Source of the DNA: a virus
Strand: one strand, 5' to 3'
IMG/VR virus record: IMGVR_UViG_3300048929_000461
Location: 1 to 33,548 of that record
DNA length: 33,548 nucleotides
Part shown: positions 1-6,738 of the stretch, in pieces
Layout of the letters: each line of letters begins with the position of its first letter
Position numbering within the stretch: the stretch's first letter is position 1
Program-made: the position numbers and the translations under genes
Notes under the pieces: generated by a model
Told to the model about the DNA's origin: nothing
What the model saw: the letters and a program-made list of their open reading frames with translations, nothing else
Database searches by the model: none

Positions 1-10
1 CGTAAATTTT

Positions 11-592
11 CTAGCCTGTTTGTTTCAGCACGAGTTTTGTCAAAAGGTCGATCTGCTGCTGCTGTTTATCGACGAGGGCTTTCAGCTCGATAGAGCGCAT
101 CCGATCGAACTTATCGTGCAGCGCCATGATTTCGATCTCTGCCTTCAGATTGACCTCGTAGTCATGTGCGGCGTCGATCCGATCCTTGGCCGCATGGCGG
201 TTCTGGCTCATCATGATCACCGGCGCCTGAACCGCTGCGAGCATGGATAAGATGAGATTGAGGAAAATGAACGGGTAGGGATCGAAGGCGTTCGAAGCCG
301 CGATAATGTTTGCGCTCAGCCATATCGCAAGCAAAGCCGCAAATATAAGGATAAAGGTCCAGGAACCACCGAATTTGGCAACCGCATCCGCAAGCCGCTG
401 GCCGGGCGTCAGTCTCTCGTCGAAAACCGCATTCGCGTCCGCCGAGATGGTGCGCCTTGCTGCAAGACGACGAAATATTGCTTTTTCCCTGTCCGGCAGC
501 AGCTCAAGCGGTTTCCCCAGATAACGGCTCGCTCCCTCCGCCAGGTCCTGAGGTATGAGCATGTCACTGTCGTCTTCGATACGGGTTGCCAT
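11..592 (-). CDS. DUF1003 family membrane protein (host gene)
   Basis: The 193-residue product matches the DUF1003 pattern: a soluble N-terminal part, two adjacent transmembrane segments (about residues 80-100 and 107-127, with FILIFAALLAIWLSA and FIFLNLILSMLAAVQAP), then a conserved motif with NRHAAKDR and a charged helical tail. Its biochemical role is not known; the family is an inner-membrane one. I start at 592, not at the upstream ATG at 619, because AAGGGAGA lies just before it. It sits outside the tRNA-Lys attachment fragment, so it is host chromosomal flank, not phage. The end near base 11 is a true stop, so the gene is complete. Confidence 0.85.
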   Translation of the reverse strand: MATRIEDDSDMLIPQDLAEGASRYLGKPLELLPDREKAIFRRLAARRTISADANAVFDERLTPGQRLADAVAKFGGSWTFILIFAALLAIWLSANIIAASNAFDPYPFIFLNLILSMLAAVQAPVIMMSQNRHAAKDRIDAAHDYEVNLKAEIEIMALHDKFDRMRSIELKALVDKQQQQIDLLTKLVLKQTG

Positions 593-902
593 CGTTCTTT
601 CTCCCTTGGCTCGCGTCACTCCGACGACCGCCTCCGGACCGAAGGTCGCCCCTACACGGATCAGGTATTAGCACACGCCATCGTACCATGCTTTGCATTG
701 AGCTGCCTTATCGGCCGGTTCGCGAGCCAGGGGACGGCGTGTCAGGGAGGGCGGCGATTTGCGTTCTTCTGGGAGGCAGTTTCAGGGACGAGATCTGTCG
801 TAACGCAACTTCATGTCACGCGGCGCAAGCGCATATCGTTACCGCCAGCGAACATATCGATGGGCATTATGCGTCTTAACTTACTGATATCTTTGAGGAA
901 GG
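593..902. other. Host flank without a recognisable gene
   Basis: About 310 bases between the DUF1003 gene and the tRNA fragment. Short open frames on the + strand here have no ribosome-binding site and no recognisable product. The stretch presumably carries the DUF1003 promoter and what was the region downstream of the original tRNA-Lys gene. I see no repeat or terminator that I would defend. Confidence 0.5.
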
Positions 903-951
903 TGGTGAGAGCGCAGGGATTCGAACCCTGGACCTACTGATTAAAAGTCAG
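903..951 (-). tRNA. 3' part of tRNA-Lys(UUU): prophage attachment site
   Basis: Read on the minus strand this is the anticodon arm with loop CTTTTAA, a variable region, a perfect T arm (CAGGG-TTCGAAT-CCCTG), the 3' acceptor strand, discriminator A and an encoded CCA. The 5' half (acceptor, D arm) is missing: beyond the anticodon stem the sequence is unrelated. With an integrase 150 bases away, this is the displaced host 3' end at one prophage border. The intact tRNA gene should be re-formed at the far border, outside this window. The crossover core lies within these bases. Confidence 0.85.
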
Positions 952-1043
952 GCTTTTATGTAATGTTTTTAAACTGCTTAATTTCAAACTGCATCTTGTA
1001 ACGTACATCGAGTTTCAAAGACTTACAGTAAGTCTGCAAACTG

Positions 1044-1069
1044 AAAAAGCGACTGAATTTTTCAGTCGC
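1044..1069 (-). terminator. Rho-independent terminator of the integrase operon
   Basis: A 9-bp perfect stem (GCGACTGAA / TTCAGTCGC) with a 3-base loop is followed on the minus strand by TTTTT. It lies 34 bases past the integrase stop, as expected for the end of the leftward operon. Confidence 0.85.
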
Positions 1070-1102
1070 CTTACAGTACGGTTACATTCACGGTTGCGCA
1101 AG

Positions 1103-2152
1103 CTACTTCTTTTGGCCCTGATAATCCTCCAGCTTGGCAATGGCTTGTTCGGCGAGTTCAGCTCGTCCGCCCAGATAGTGAGCGTCAAGGATAGCGTCGA
1201 CGTCGCGCAGGCTGTGGCCGGTGATTGACGCGATTTGGCTGTTGTTGCAGCCTGCCATGGCCAGACGCGTGACCGCAGTTCCGCGTAGATCGTGGAACGT
1301 CAGATCATCGATGCCAGCCTTTGCTTTCGTTTTCTGGAACGACGTGTCGAAGCCATCCGATGTCCAAGGGATCTTCTTTTTCGTGTTGGTGAGAATCACC
1401 GTCGACCGTCGCGGCATCGCGTCCAAAATCTGTTTCAGTTCGTTGCCGCATGGGATTTTTACGCGCGCGCCCGTCTTGCTCTGCTTCACCTTGATGGTCT
1501 TGCCGTCGTAGTCGCTCCATGGGGCAACCAGCAGGTCGCCTTTGCGCTGGCCAGTCCACAGGGCGAAGATAACTGCAGCCTTTATCTCCGTCGTCGCAAC
1601 GGCGAACAGCTTCTGCAAGTGCTCTTCTGTCCAGATGTTTTCGGTGCGGTCGGCGGAATAAAGGCGGCCGCCTTTCTCCGCAATGTTCACTGACAGCTTG
1701 CCGCGGTCCTTCCCGAAGGAAAGGATGCGGGCAAGGGTGGTCCACGCATAATCCGCTGTACGAGGCTTGTCCGCCATGCTGTCGCGCCACTTCTTGAACT
1801 CGCCTCGGTAGCGAGGATCTTGGAGCATGAAGAACGGTACCTTGCCGAACTTCTCTCGAATTAGATCGAGGTACCGGTCATATTCGCGGCGTGTCTTGTC
1901 GGCTTTCGATAAGAACTCGGTAGACGCCCTATATTCGGTGATGAGGGCTCCCAACGTTTCGCTTGGGTCAACGTGGCGATCCTTCGTCGCATCCGAAAAC
2001 GCCTTGATCAACATGGGATCGCCCGGCTGCATTGGCTCGCCGCTCTTTGTTTTGAGAAGCGGACCGCCGCGCCAGGCGTAGCAGTAATAGATGGTCTTGC
2101 CGCTCGCGAGGGTCTTTTTGACCTTCATCAGCCCTTTGAGCTTAACTCGCAT
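1103..2152 (-). CDS. int: Tyrosine recombinase (phage integrase)
   Basis: The 349-residue protein catalyses site-specific integration and excision at the tRNA-Lys site. The N-terminal half (to about 165) looks like the arm- and core-binding SAM-like region. The catalytic domain follows with Arg203 in TGQRKGD, His287 and Arg290 in HDLR, His313 in TGH and the nucleophile Tyr326 in HYL. Length and motif spacing are normal for phage integrases. The start overlaps the end of the excisionase-like gene by 11 bases, so the two are translationally coupled and last in the leftward operon. A terminator follows. The position next to the tRNA fragment supports the role directly. Confidence 0.95.
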   Translation of the reverse strand: MRVKLKGLMKVKKTLASGKTIYYCYAWRGGPLLKTKSGEPMQPGDPMLIKAFSDATKDRHVDPSETLGALITEYRASTEFLSKADKTRREYDRYLDLIREKFGKVPFFMLQDPRYRGEFKKWRDSMADKPRTADYAWTTLARILSFGKDRGKLSVNIAEKGGRLYSADRTENIWTEEHLQKLFAVATTEIKAAVIFALWTGQRKGDLLVAPWSDYDGKTIKVKQSKTGARVKIPCGNELKQILDAMPRRSTVILTNTKKKIPWTSDGFDTSFQKTKAKAGIDDLTFHDLRGTAVTRLAMAGCNNSQIASITGHSLRDVDAILDAHYLGGRAELAEQAIAKLEDYQGQKK

Positions 2153-2384
2153 TTTCCCTCATCCATTTCTCATAGGGGTCTTCGTTGTCATTGGCTGACA
2201 AGCTGCTCAGTTCGTCAAGGCGAGCATCTATCGCCTTCTTGTCCCATCTTCTGGTGCCGGCGATCGGCTGCGGCATCTTGAGAGTAGCCACCCACACCGA
2301 AAACGTGGACTCGGCTATGCCAAGATATTCTGCAGCCTCTCTGCGACCAATGAGGCGAGGGGAGTTGTCATTGGCTGGTGACAT
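2142..2384 (-). CDS. Excisionase-like / AlpA-type small HTH protein
   Basis: An 80-residue protein with a winged-helix MerR/AlpA-like DNA-binding core: IGRREAAEYLGIAESTF is the helix-turn-helix, followed by an R-W-x-K segment typical of the wing. Such proteins act as excision directionality factors or as regulators of the neighbouring integrase. The start at 2384 is chosen because AGGAGGG lies 6 bases upstream; the open frame extends further but would run deep into the preceding gene. It overlaps that gene by 17 bases and int by 11. The protein carries the ANDN motif twice, near each end. Excisionase is inferred from fold and position; a pure transcriptional role is possible. Confidence 0.75.
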   Translation of the reverse strand: MSPANDNSPRLIGRREAAEYLGIAESTFSVWVATLKMPQPIAGTRRWDKKAIDARLDELSSLSANDNEDPYEKWMRENAS

Positions 2385-3114
2385 TGCCACCCTCCTGCTT
2401 TGCGGGTGCTGCGGGGAGAGGCATCCAGTGCGACGGGTTCGGCTCGCTGTCGGCATTATCCATCCAGTATTGTTCGCCGTAACCGTTGTCGTGCCACCAG
2501 CAATTGAAATAGCTTCCTTTATCGAACGCGAGGAATTGGTTCCCATCCTTCGGCGCGGTCACAATCGACTGCCACCCCGCCACGTCCTGCACCTGTGCGG
2601 AGAGGGCCTGCTCACACACCTCCCGGATAAGGCGCATGAAATTTAACCACCGGTCGGCAATTTCTCCGGTTACGGCAGTTCCGTCCTTTAGGATAACCCT
2701 GTGAGGTTCATCCGTTTCGCGAACGCTGGATTTCACGGCGGAAAGCAGTGCCCCCAAAGCCTTCACGGCCACGCATGGCGCGGGAGGGGCTGCGTAGAGC
2801 CGAATGCAAGGGAAGAATTTTGCCTGATCTTGCGAATACACGATATTAGTCAGCCAAGGTTCGGCGGCTGTCATCTGCTCCCATCTACGAGCAGGCAGCC
2901 ATGCTACAGGCTCCGCAGGGGACAGGGCGGCTTCGAGGGCGGCAAGTGCGGCATGAGCGCGGCGGACGTGGCCGAACGTCATTGGCAGCGGGCCTTCCGT
3001 TGTCCAGCCGACACTGTCCTCGTCAGCGTCATTCATTTTCAGAGCGCCAGTTTCCTCAGCAACAATGCTGAGGAGTGATCGCAGATCGGAAATGCTCTCG
3101 GCGGCGCCCATCAT
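2368..3114 (-). CDS. Phage protein with C-terminal DUF551-like domain
   Basis: A 248-residue protein of unknown function. The C-terminal third (GWQSIVTAPKDG ... W ... HWMPLP) fits the DUF551 pattern common in phage accessory genes, where W and HWMPLP are the conserved positions. The N-terminal part has an Ala-rich helix (HAALAALEAAL) and no motif I recognise. The start is ATGATG with GGGAGGAGA just upstream; either ATG (3114 or 3111) could be used. The start overlaps the stop of the upstream gene by 4 bases (ATGA) and the end overlaps the excisionase-like gene. It is thus an internal member of the leftward operon, made soon after induction. Confidence 0.7.
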   Translation of the reverse strand: MMGAAESISDLRSLLSIVAEETGALKMNDADEDSVGWTTEGPLPMTFGHVRRAHAALAALEAALSPAEPVAWLPARRWEQMTAAEPWLTNIVYSQDQAKFFPCIRLYAAPPAPCVAVKALGALLSAVKSSVRETDEPHRVILKDGTAVTGEIADRWLNFMRLIREVCEQALSAQVQDVAGWQSIVTAPKDGNQFLAFDKGSYFNCWWHDNGYGEQYWMDNADSEPNPSHWMPLPAAPAKQEGGNVTSQ

Positions 3115-3323
3115 CTTCTCCTCCCATTATCATTCGCCGCGACCAGTTCACGAAGCTTGGAGGCGATAATGCGGTTGCGACCGTCCTTCCTGCGCTCGTG
3201 CCATTTTGCGACCGCCACGAGAACGGCCGCCGGCGCGGTTTCGGGTGAAAGGTTGGCTACGACTTCGAGCCTGTCGCCGGCGTATGGAGCAGGGGTGTAG
3301 GTGGTGTCGCGTCTTCTCGACAT
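3111..3323 (-). CDS. Small hypothetical phage protein with ANDN motif
   Basis: A 70-residue basic protein of unknown function. A central helix (AAVLVAVAKWHERRKDG) and an Arg-rich tail ending in AANDNGRRR are visible. The leader is the phage-type CCACCACCACACCGAGGAGACACAAATG, so the start is well supported, although I find no stem around the ACCAA in this leader. It overlaps the next gene by ATGA. No domain is recognised. Confidence 0.65.
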   Translation of the reverse strand: MSRRRDTTYTPAPYAGDRLEVVANLSPETAPAAVLVAVAKWHERRKDGRNRIIASKLRELVAANDNGRRR

Positions 3324-3354
3324 TTGTGTCTCCTCGGTGTGGTGGTGGTTGGTG

Positions 3355-3492
3355 TCAGTGAGCCCAAATCAGCACTGCGGTGATAAAGAGCGACAAAGCC
3401 AGAAAACTGGCTATGTCGTTCATCAAGTCGGCATGCTGGGTAAGGATGATCTGCTGGACGGTGTTCGGCTCGGTCGCTGCGGCCGCGCTCAT
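3355..3492 (-). CDS. Small single-pass membrane protein (45 aa)
   Basis: A 45-residue open frame starts at an ATG overlapping the stop of the preceding gene by 4 bases (ATGA), the coupling used repeatedly in this phage. It has a short polar N-terminus (MSAAAATEPNTVQQ), an amphipathic stretch, then one strong transmembrane segment of about 18 residues (IASFLALSLFITAVLIWA) ending at the C-terminus. No family is recognised. Position in the leftward early operon does not suggest a holin. It could be a regulator of a host membrane complex or an exclusion peptide, but that is a guess. Confidence 0.6.
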   Translation of the reverse strand: MSAAAATEPNTVQQIILTQHADLMNDIASFLALSLFITAVLIWAH

Positions 3493-3845
3493 ACGCCGGC
3501 ATCCGGCGTCGTGCTGACCTGACCGCAAACGGAGAGAACATCGTAAGTGCCGCCGTGCTCAGAGTGCAGGCGTGCGGCTTCGACCAGCGCAGAATCGTAG
3601 GAGGGATGCTCGAAGGGCCACATGCAGGGGCGAATGCGCCCAGTGCTGTCGCCACGGCGGAACACGAAGTGGCCACCGCCGACTTCCTCGCCGTTACGCG
3701 GCTTCTTGGGGAAGCGGCGCATGTACTCATATTTCGTCTTGGGCTTGCCGTGCTTCTTGGCCTTGTGGTCCGGGCGCTTCATAGGCTCATCGGACTGGGC
3801 AGCAACGGCGACGTCGTCAAACTCTTCGGGACGTGGTCTGTACAT
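3489..3845 (-). CDS. First gene of the leftward early operon, hypothetical
   Basis: A 118-residue protein of unknown function. The first half is basic and lysine-rich (KRPDHKAKKHGKPKTKYEYMRRFPKKPRNG). The second half (GGHFVFRRGDSTGRIRPCMWPFEHPSYDSALVEAARLHSEHGGTYDVL) looks like a small folded beta/alpha domain. The start at 3845 is set by AAGAGGAGATACACTATG. This ribosome-binding site lies inside a 12-bp inverted repeat that can hide it, described separately. It is the first gene behind the leftward promoter region near the 3907-3937 palindrome and is coupled by ATGA to the 45-residue membrane protein. Confidence 0.65.
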   Translation of the reverse strand: MYRPRPEEFDDVAVAAQSDEPMKRPDHKAKKHGKPKTKYEYMRRFPKKPRNGEEVGGGHFVFRRGDSTGRIRPCMWPFEHPSYDSALVEAARLHSEHGGTYDVLSVCGQVSTTPDAGV

Positions 3846-3849
3846 AGTG

Positions 3850-3899
3850 TATCTCCTCTTGTGGTGGCCAGCTTGGTTTGCTGGTTGCAAGAGGAGATA
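3850..3899 (-). promoter_or_regulatory. Leader hairpin sequestering the ribosome-binding site
   Basis: On the minus strand TATCTCCTCTTG (3899-3888) is a perfect 12-base complement of CAAGAGGAGATA (3861-3850), which contains the ribosome-binding site. Between them sits a smaller hairpin, CCAGC-AAACCAA-GCTGG (3884-3868), one of the phage's ACCAA-loop hairpins. The leader can therefore fold with the site hidden in the outer stem. Confidence 0.7.
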
Positions 3900-3906
3900 T
3901 AGACCT

Positions 3907-3937
3907 ACAAACTTTTAGCGTCAATAACAAAGTTTGT
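3907..3937. promoter_or_regulatory. Palindromic operator upstream of the leftward operon
   Basis: ACAAACTTT (3907-3915) and AAAGTTTGT (3929-3937) form a 9-bp inverted repeat with a 13-base spacer. The half-site resembles the ACAAAC half-sites at 4784-4824. It lies between the repressor gene end and the start of the leftward operon, the place for a repressor-controlled promoter. Confidence 0.5.
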
Positions 3938-3949
3938 AATTTTGTGATT

Positions 3950-4738
3950 TTAATATTTGCCTGCGAGAACGATCGGGTGAGTCGTTAGGACCTCATTGAC
4001 GTCAAACTGGATTTCGATCGGCGGATTGTACTGCCGGAGAACTAGGTTGTTGCCCTGACGGCCAACGAACTCTTTGACGTAGCCCCAAGGAGGAGAGCCG
4101 TCGTCTTCTATAGGTTTAAGCTGGACAATCACGTCGTCACCTCGACGAGCTGGCTTGCCTGGGTGTACCCACACGGTCTCGCCAGCCTTAAAGCGGGGAT
4201 ACATCGACTCGCCATCTATGTAGACTGCGTAGGCTCCCGCTACGTTCTCTAAAGACGGAGGGCAGACCACGTAGTCGATTACGCTGCCGTTGAATATGTA
4301 GCGTCCATCCTCACCTCCAACGGCCATGCCAAGGACGGGGAGCATTTTGTTTGTTGTTACAATCTGTTGGCGTGGAGCAATGGTGGCGTTTGGCGTTTGG
4401 CGAGTAGGTCGAAGCAATGGGATCCGATCATCTAAATCGGGGACTTCCTCCTCAGTGCGTGGCATTTTTCGAAAGCCCAGATCTCGCACCCAGGCCTCCG
4501 CTGGGAGATCGGGTCCTGCATCCCTCCGAACTGCCACCATGATTGAGTCAAGTTCTATTTCTCGCAGGCCAAGAGCACGCGCCGCCGTTTTCCAATAAGA
4601 CGGTTTGATAACATCCCCATTCAACCAGTTGCTGATGTTTTGCTGACTGGTGCCAACGACCCGCGCGAGCTCGCTTGCGTTGCCGTCAAATTTTTCGCGA
4701 AGTTTTTCGTTGAGGAGGCGTGTAAGGGCCGTTTCCAT
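3950..4738 (-). CDS. CI-type repressor: XRE HTH plus S24 peptidase domain
   Basis: A 262-residue lysogeny repressor. The N-terminus holds an XRE helix-turn-helix (NASELARVVGTSQQNISNWLNG). A linker of about 70 residues follows, then a LexA/UmuD-type S24 domain with the catalytic serine in DGESMYP (Ser178) and the general-base lysine in YVKEF (Lys222). Both catalytic residues are present, so RecA-stimulated self-cleavage, and thus SOS induction, is expected from family knowledge. I start at ATG 4738, which has TAGGGAT upstream; an ATG at 4765 has no ribosome-binding site. The gene is divergent from the rightward promoter at 4801 and flanked by palindromes at 3907 and 4784. No clear Ala-Gly cleavage dipeptide is visible in the linker (MAVGGE is the likeliest region). 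Confidence 0.9.
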   Translation of the reverse strand: METALTRLLNEKLREKFDGNASELARVVGTSQQNISNWLNGDVIKPSYWKTAARALGLREIELDSIMVAVRRDAGPDLPAEAWVRDLGFRKMPRTEEEVPDLDDRIPLLRPTRQTPNATIAPRQQIVTTNKMLPVLGMAVGGEDGRYIFNGSVIDYVVCPPSLENVAGAYAVYIDGESMYPRFKAGETVWVHPGKPARRGDDVIVQLKPIEDDGSPPWGYVKEFVGRQGNNLVLRQYNPPIEIQFDVNEVLTTHPIVLAGKY

Positions 4739-4783
4739 CAAATTATCCCTAGTTTCCACAATCATTTAGCAAAAATAACGCAT

Positions 4784-4824
4784 TAACACAAACAAACTTA
4801 TTGACCTAAAAATTGTTTGTGTTA
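4784..4824. promoter_or_regulatory. Repressor operator, 12-bp inverted repeat
   Basis: TAACACAAACAA (4784-4795) and TTGTTTGTGTTA (4813-4824) are perfect reverse complements with 17 bases between. The right arm fills the spacer of the rightward promoter at 4801, so binding would block it. The placement between the repressor and the rightward genes matches a lambda-type OR region. Confidence 0.7.
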
Positions 4825-4828
4825 GTTT
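4801..4828 (+). promoter_or_regulatory. Rightward early promoter (PR-like)
   Basis: TTGACC at 4801-4806, a 16-base spacer, then TAGTTT at 4823-4828. The same TAGTTT hexamer is used as -10 at 6041. The right arm of the operator palindrome overlaps the spacer. Confidence 0.5.
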
Positions 4829-4907
4829 GTGAATCAACAGCGGCCACACAAGAAGCCGACAGGGCAAAAGACCCCAAGACGAACCTGCAGCATGAAAGGG
4901 AATGCGC

Positions 4908-5045
4908 ATGTTTAAGGATTGCGAAAGAAGACGATCGACGACCCAAGCGCTGATCGGCATGAGCGCCATGATGGCGAGAAGAAGATGGGAGCATGAAGCT
5001 CCCGACCGCAGAAGAAGATGGCGGCCAGTGACCGGGCCGCCTTAA
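4908..5045 (+). CDS. Possible small Arg-rich early protein (45 aa)
   Basis: An open frame of 45 residues is the first on the rightward transcript. AAAGGGAA lies 8 bases before the ATG. The product is very rich in arginine (CERRRSTT, MARRRWEHE, RRRRWRP), which could suit an RNA- or DNA-binding peptide such as a Cro-like or antitermination factor, but there is no recognisable helix-turn-helix and GC-rich DNA gives such peptides by chance. The stop is 2 bases before the hairpin at 5047. Confidence 0.35.
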   Translation: MFKDCERRRSTTQALIGMSAMMARRRWEHEAPDRRRRWRPVTGPP

Positions 5046-5046
5046 A

Positions 5047-5065
5047 CGCCAGCAACCAACTGGCG
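5047..5065 (+). promoter_or_regulatory. ACCAA-loop leader hairpin (gene at 5102)
   Basis: CGCCAG-CAACCAA-CTGGCG: a 6-bp perfect stem with a 7-base loop, 37 bases before the start at 5102. The loop is an exact complement of TTGGTTG in the terminator loop at 32027-32037. Confidence 0.6.
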
Positions 5066-5101
5066 ATAACAAAATCAATAATGCCAGAAGGGGAGACGAC
5101 T

Positions 5102-5224
5102 ATGAGAAAGACCGCAAACAATGACTTCGAAAACTTAGCGCCGGTGGAGCATGAAGCTCTGCCGGCGTTGTCGTGCATGCAGCATAAAACGAAAAGGGGC
5201 GTAATGAGCCGGCACCACCCGTAA
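5102..5224 (+). CDS. Small hypothetical early protein (40 aa)
   Basis: A 40-residue frame preceded by AAGGGGAGACGACT, the phage-type ribosome-binding site, and by an ACCAA-loop hairpin 37 bases upstream. The leader architecture is the main reason to believe it. The product (MRKTANNDFENLAPVEHEAL..., C-terminus basic and His-rich) has no recognised domain. It includes ANND rather than ANDN. It lies between the two repressor-like genes on the rightward transcript, the position of Cro in lambdoid phages, though no helix-turn-helix is visible. Confidence 0.5.
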   Translation: MRKTANNDFENLAPVEHEALPALSCMQHKTKRGVMSRHHP

Positions 5225-5297
5225 CTCCGCCCCTTCTCCGTACTAACACGCCGAGGAGACCTTCGCCGTAAGGCGGGATCAAAGCGCGTGTTCCATA

Positions 5298-5314
5298 TCC
5301 GACACCACATCGGA
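5298..5314 (+). promoter_or_regulatory. ACCA-loop hairpin with no gene behind it
   Basis: TCCGA-CACCACA-TCGGA, a 5-bp stem with a loop close to the family consensus. A GAGGAGACC lies nearby (about 5253) but no ATG follows it. This looks like a leftover or rearranged leader, or a site read for another purpose. Confidence 0.4.
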
Positions 5315-5318
5315 CAGT

Positions 5319-5346
5319 CAATTCCTACACAAATTTGTAGGAATTG
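5319..5346. promoter_or_regulatory. 28-bp palindrome containing ACAAATTTGT
   Basis: CAATTCCTACA (5319-5329) and TGTAGGAATTG (5336-5346) are perfect inverted repeats around CAAATT. The centre contains ACAAATTTGT (5329-5338), the decamer that overlaps the -35 boxes at 6018 and 16493. No T-run follows, so an operator is likelier than a terminator. Just to the right, TATAAGG (5355-5361) and CCTTATA (5374-5380) form another inverted repeat. Confidence 0.6.
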
Positions 5347-5394
5347 TCAAGCGCTATAAGGTTTCACCAAAATCCTTATAACGCAACCAACCTG

Positions 5395-5997
5395 CTATGC
5401 CGTCACCACCCGCTCCGAAAGGACGATGACATGAACAGCTTCCACGTTCTTCACTTCAAGCTGCGAGCCATCGTAGCGGCTAAGCTGAACAGCGCCATTG
5501 CTCATTCCTTCAAATCGTCCGATCCAAGCGAATCCGCCCGAATGCGCGAGCACGTCGTCACCAACGGCTGGCCAGCGGGAAGGGTCAAGCCAAGCTTTCA
5601 CGCCGACGTGGAAGACGGGCTCCATCACTTTCGTGTCGATGACGATCGCGTACCGGCCTTCGGGGATACGTTTGCGACCGTCGTTGATGGGCTCGAATTT
5701 GAATTTGCCGGCCTTGCGGTCGGAGATCTTGCCGTAGGTGCGGGCAACCGTAATAGGCGTGATGGAAGGAGCGGTTTCTGCCGCCTCGCGAGCCATCTCT
5801 GCCACGTCATCTTCGGAGACACCCAGGAAGGCGGCAATCGCCGGGAATTGCCTAGGTCTTGGAATGACGCCAGCCTTCCAGGTACTGTAGGTCTGCTGAG
5901 GCACGCCTAGCTCTTCGTACACAGCGCGATCCTTTACGGCTCTCCGCTTCTGTTCTTTCAGTATCGACTGCAGGAGGCGCGACTTAACTTCAGGCAT
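5395..5997 (-). CDS. Second repressor-like protein: HTH plus degenerate S24 domain
   Basis: A 200-residue regulator. An XRE-like helix-turn-helix occupies about residues 19-50 (YEELGVPQQTYSTWKAG). The C-terminus keeps the S24 framework (YAIVIDTKVMEPVFHVGVKAWLDPSRWPAVGDDVLAH). The usual G-x-S-M-x-P reads D-T-K-V-M-E-P, so the catalytic serine is replaced, and the lysine position (WIGRF) lacks Lys. It should dimerise but not self-cleave. The start at 5997 has AAGGTGG upstream. It is divergent from the promoter at 6018, whose -35 overlaps the palindrome ACAAATTTGT; the same palindrome recurs at 5329 and 16496. I infer it is the repressor of the rightward early promoters. Confidence 0.75.
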   Translation of the reverse strand: MPEVKSRLLQSILKEQKRRAVKDRAVYEELGVPQQTYSTWKAGVIPRPRQFPAIAAFLGVSEDDVAEMAREAAETAPSITPITVARTYGKISDRKAGKFKFEPINDGRKRIPEGRYAIVIDTKVMEPVFHVGVKAWLDPSRWPAVGDDVLAHSGGFAWIGRFEGMSNGAVQLSRYDGSQLEVKNVEAVHVIVLSERVVTA

Positions 5998-6017
5998 GCA
6001 TCCACCTTGGAGAAATC

Positions 6018-6046
6018 TTGACAAATTTGTAAAAATAGTTTAGTTT
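6018..6046 (+). promoter_or_regulatory. Early promoter with operator ACAAATTTGT
   Basis: TTGACA (6018-6023), 17-base spacer, TAGTTT (6041-6046). The palindrome ACAAATTTGT (6021-6030) overlaps the -35. The stretch CTTGACAAATTTGTAAAAA followed by GTTTAG is almost identical to the promoter at 16493, 10.5 kb away. Confidence 0.7.
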
Positions 6047-6100
6047 CATAACCCTGCTGCTTTGTCAACCACAAGGCGGCCACCACGCAGAGGAGACGAC

Positions 6101-6460
6101 ATGACGCTTATCACCAGCACTATGCTGGCGGATATGCACGCGCGCCGTGAAAACGGTGAGAGCGTCGCAGATATTGCCGCCAGACACAACGTCAAGCCGA
6201 TGGCCGCATACCAGCGGCTGCGGCGCGCATACGGCCTGCACAAGCAGCGCGCCTTCATCCCAGCCAATGACAACAATCCAGACCGCACTACGCACCTGGC
6301 ACCGCACAACGGCGGTTGCTCCACGCTCTCCGGCCTTATGCCGGTTTCACTGCCGCGCGTTCTTACTGCGGCGAACGACAATGCTGACGATCTGGCAGCC
6401 GGGCAGGCGGTCAACGACTACGCGCTGCGTGGGGTGGCGAGTGGGCGGGTGGCGGCATGA
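6101..6460 (+). CDS. Small HTH protein, first gene of the main early operon
   Basis: A 119-residue protein with a helix-turn-helix of the resolvase or sigma region-4 type near the N-terminus (ARRENGESVADIAARHNVKPMAAYQRLRRAYGL). The rest is a low-complexity tail holding ANDN twice (PANDNNPD, AANDNADD). It probably binds DNA and may regulate early transcription. The start at 6101 is set by CAGAGGAGACGACATG preceded by CCACCACG. It lies directly behind the 6018 promoter and is coupled to the next gene by ATGA. Confidence 0.7.
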   Translation: MTLITSTMLADMHARRENGESVADIAARHNVKPMAAYQRLRRAYGLHKQRAFIPANDNNPDRTTHLAPHNGGCSTLSGLMPVSLPRVLTAANDNADDLAAGQAVNDYALRGVASGRVAA

Positions 6461-6738
6461 CCTGCGACTGCGAATTCTTCAATTTCGGCGATCCGGTCCG
6501 CAACCGACAAAACCCTCATCTCACAGGCGTCGTCATCGGCGATCGCAACTGGGGCAGCGAGTACCAGGTGCGCCTTGCCGACGGCGCCTCGACGATCTGG
6601 TGGCACGGCTTCGAGATCGAGCACGATCCGGATGGCGAACCGCCAGCGAAAGAGGACGACGACACCAACGTCGTCAAGGTGGACTTCACACAACGGCGCG
6701 CGATGACCGCCGAAACAACAACGGAAGGAGCAGCGTGA
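6457..6738 (+). CDS. Hypothetical early protein (93 aa)
   Basis: The start overlaps the upstream stop by 4 bases (ATGA) and the stop shares one base with the next start (TGATG). The sequence (DCEFFNFGDPVRNRQNPHLTG, then GSEYQVRLADGASTIWWHGFEIEHDPD) looks like a small SH3/Tudor-like beta barrel of the type seen in short phage proteins (a 'G-x-V...W-x-G-x-E-I-E' pattern). No function is known. The C-terminus is acidic, then polar. Confidence 0.65.
   Translation: MTCDCEFFNFGDPVRNRQNPHLTGVVIGDRNWGSEYQVRLADGASTIWWHGFEIEHDPDGEPPAKEDDDTNVVKVDFTQRRAMTAETTTEGAA

Noticed and set aside
3257-3730. A minus-strand frame of 157 residues across the 3489 gene
   Set aside because: Ser/Arg/Pro-rich translation typical of a shifted frame; it ignores the ATGA couplings of the three real genes there.
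5344-5910. A + strand frame of 188 residues opposite the second repressor
   Set aside because: The minus strand encodes a helix-turn-helix and S24 framework; the + frame has no recognisable content and no ribosome-binding site.
6147-6737. Upstream extension of the 6738 gene into a 511-residue protein
   Set aside because: The extension is Arg/Ser-rich out-of-frame translation of two coupled real genes; GGAAGGAG places the start at 6738.
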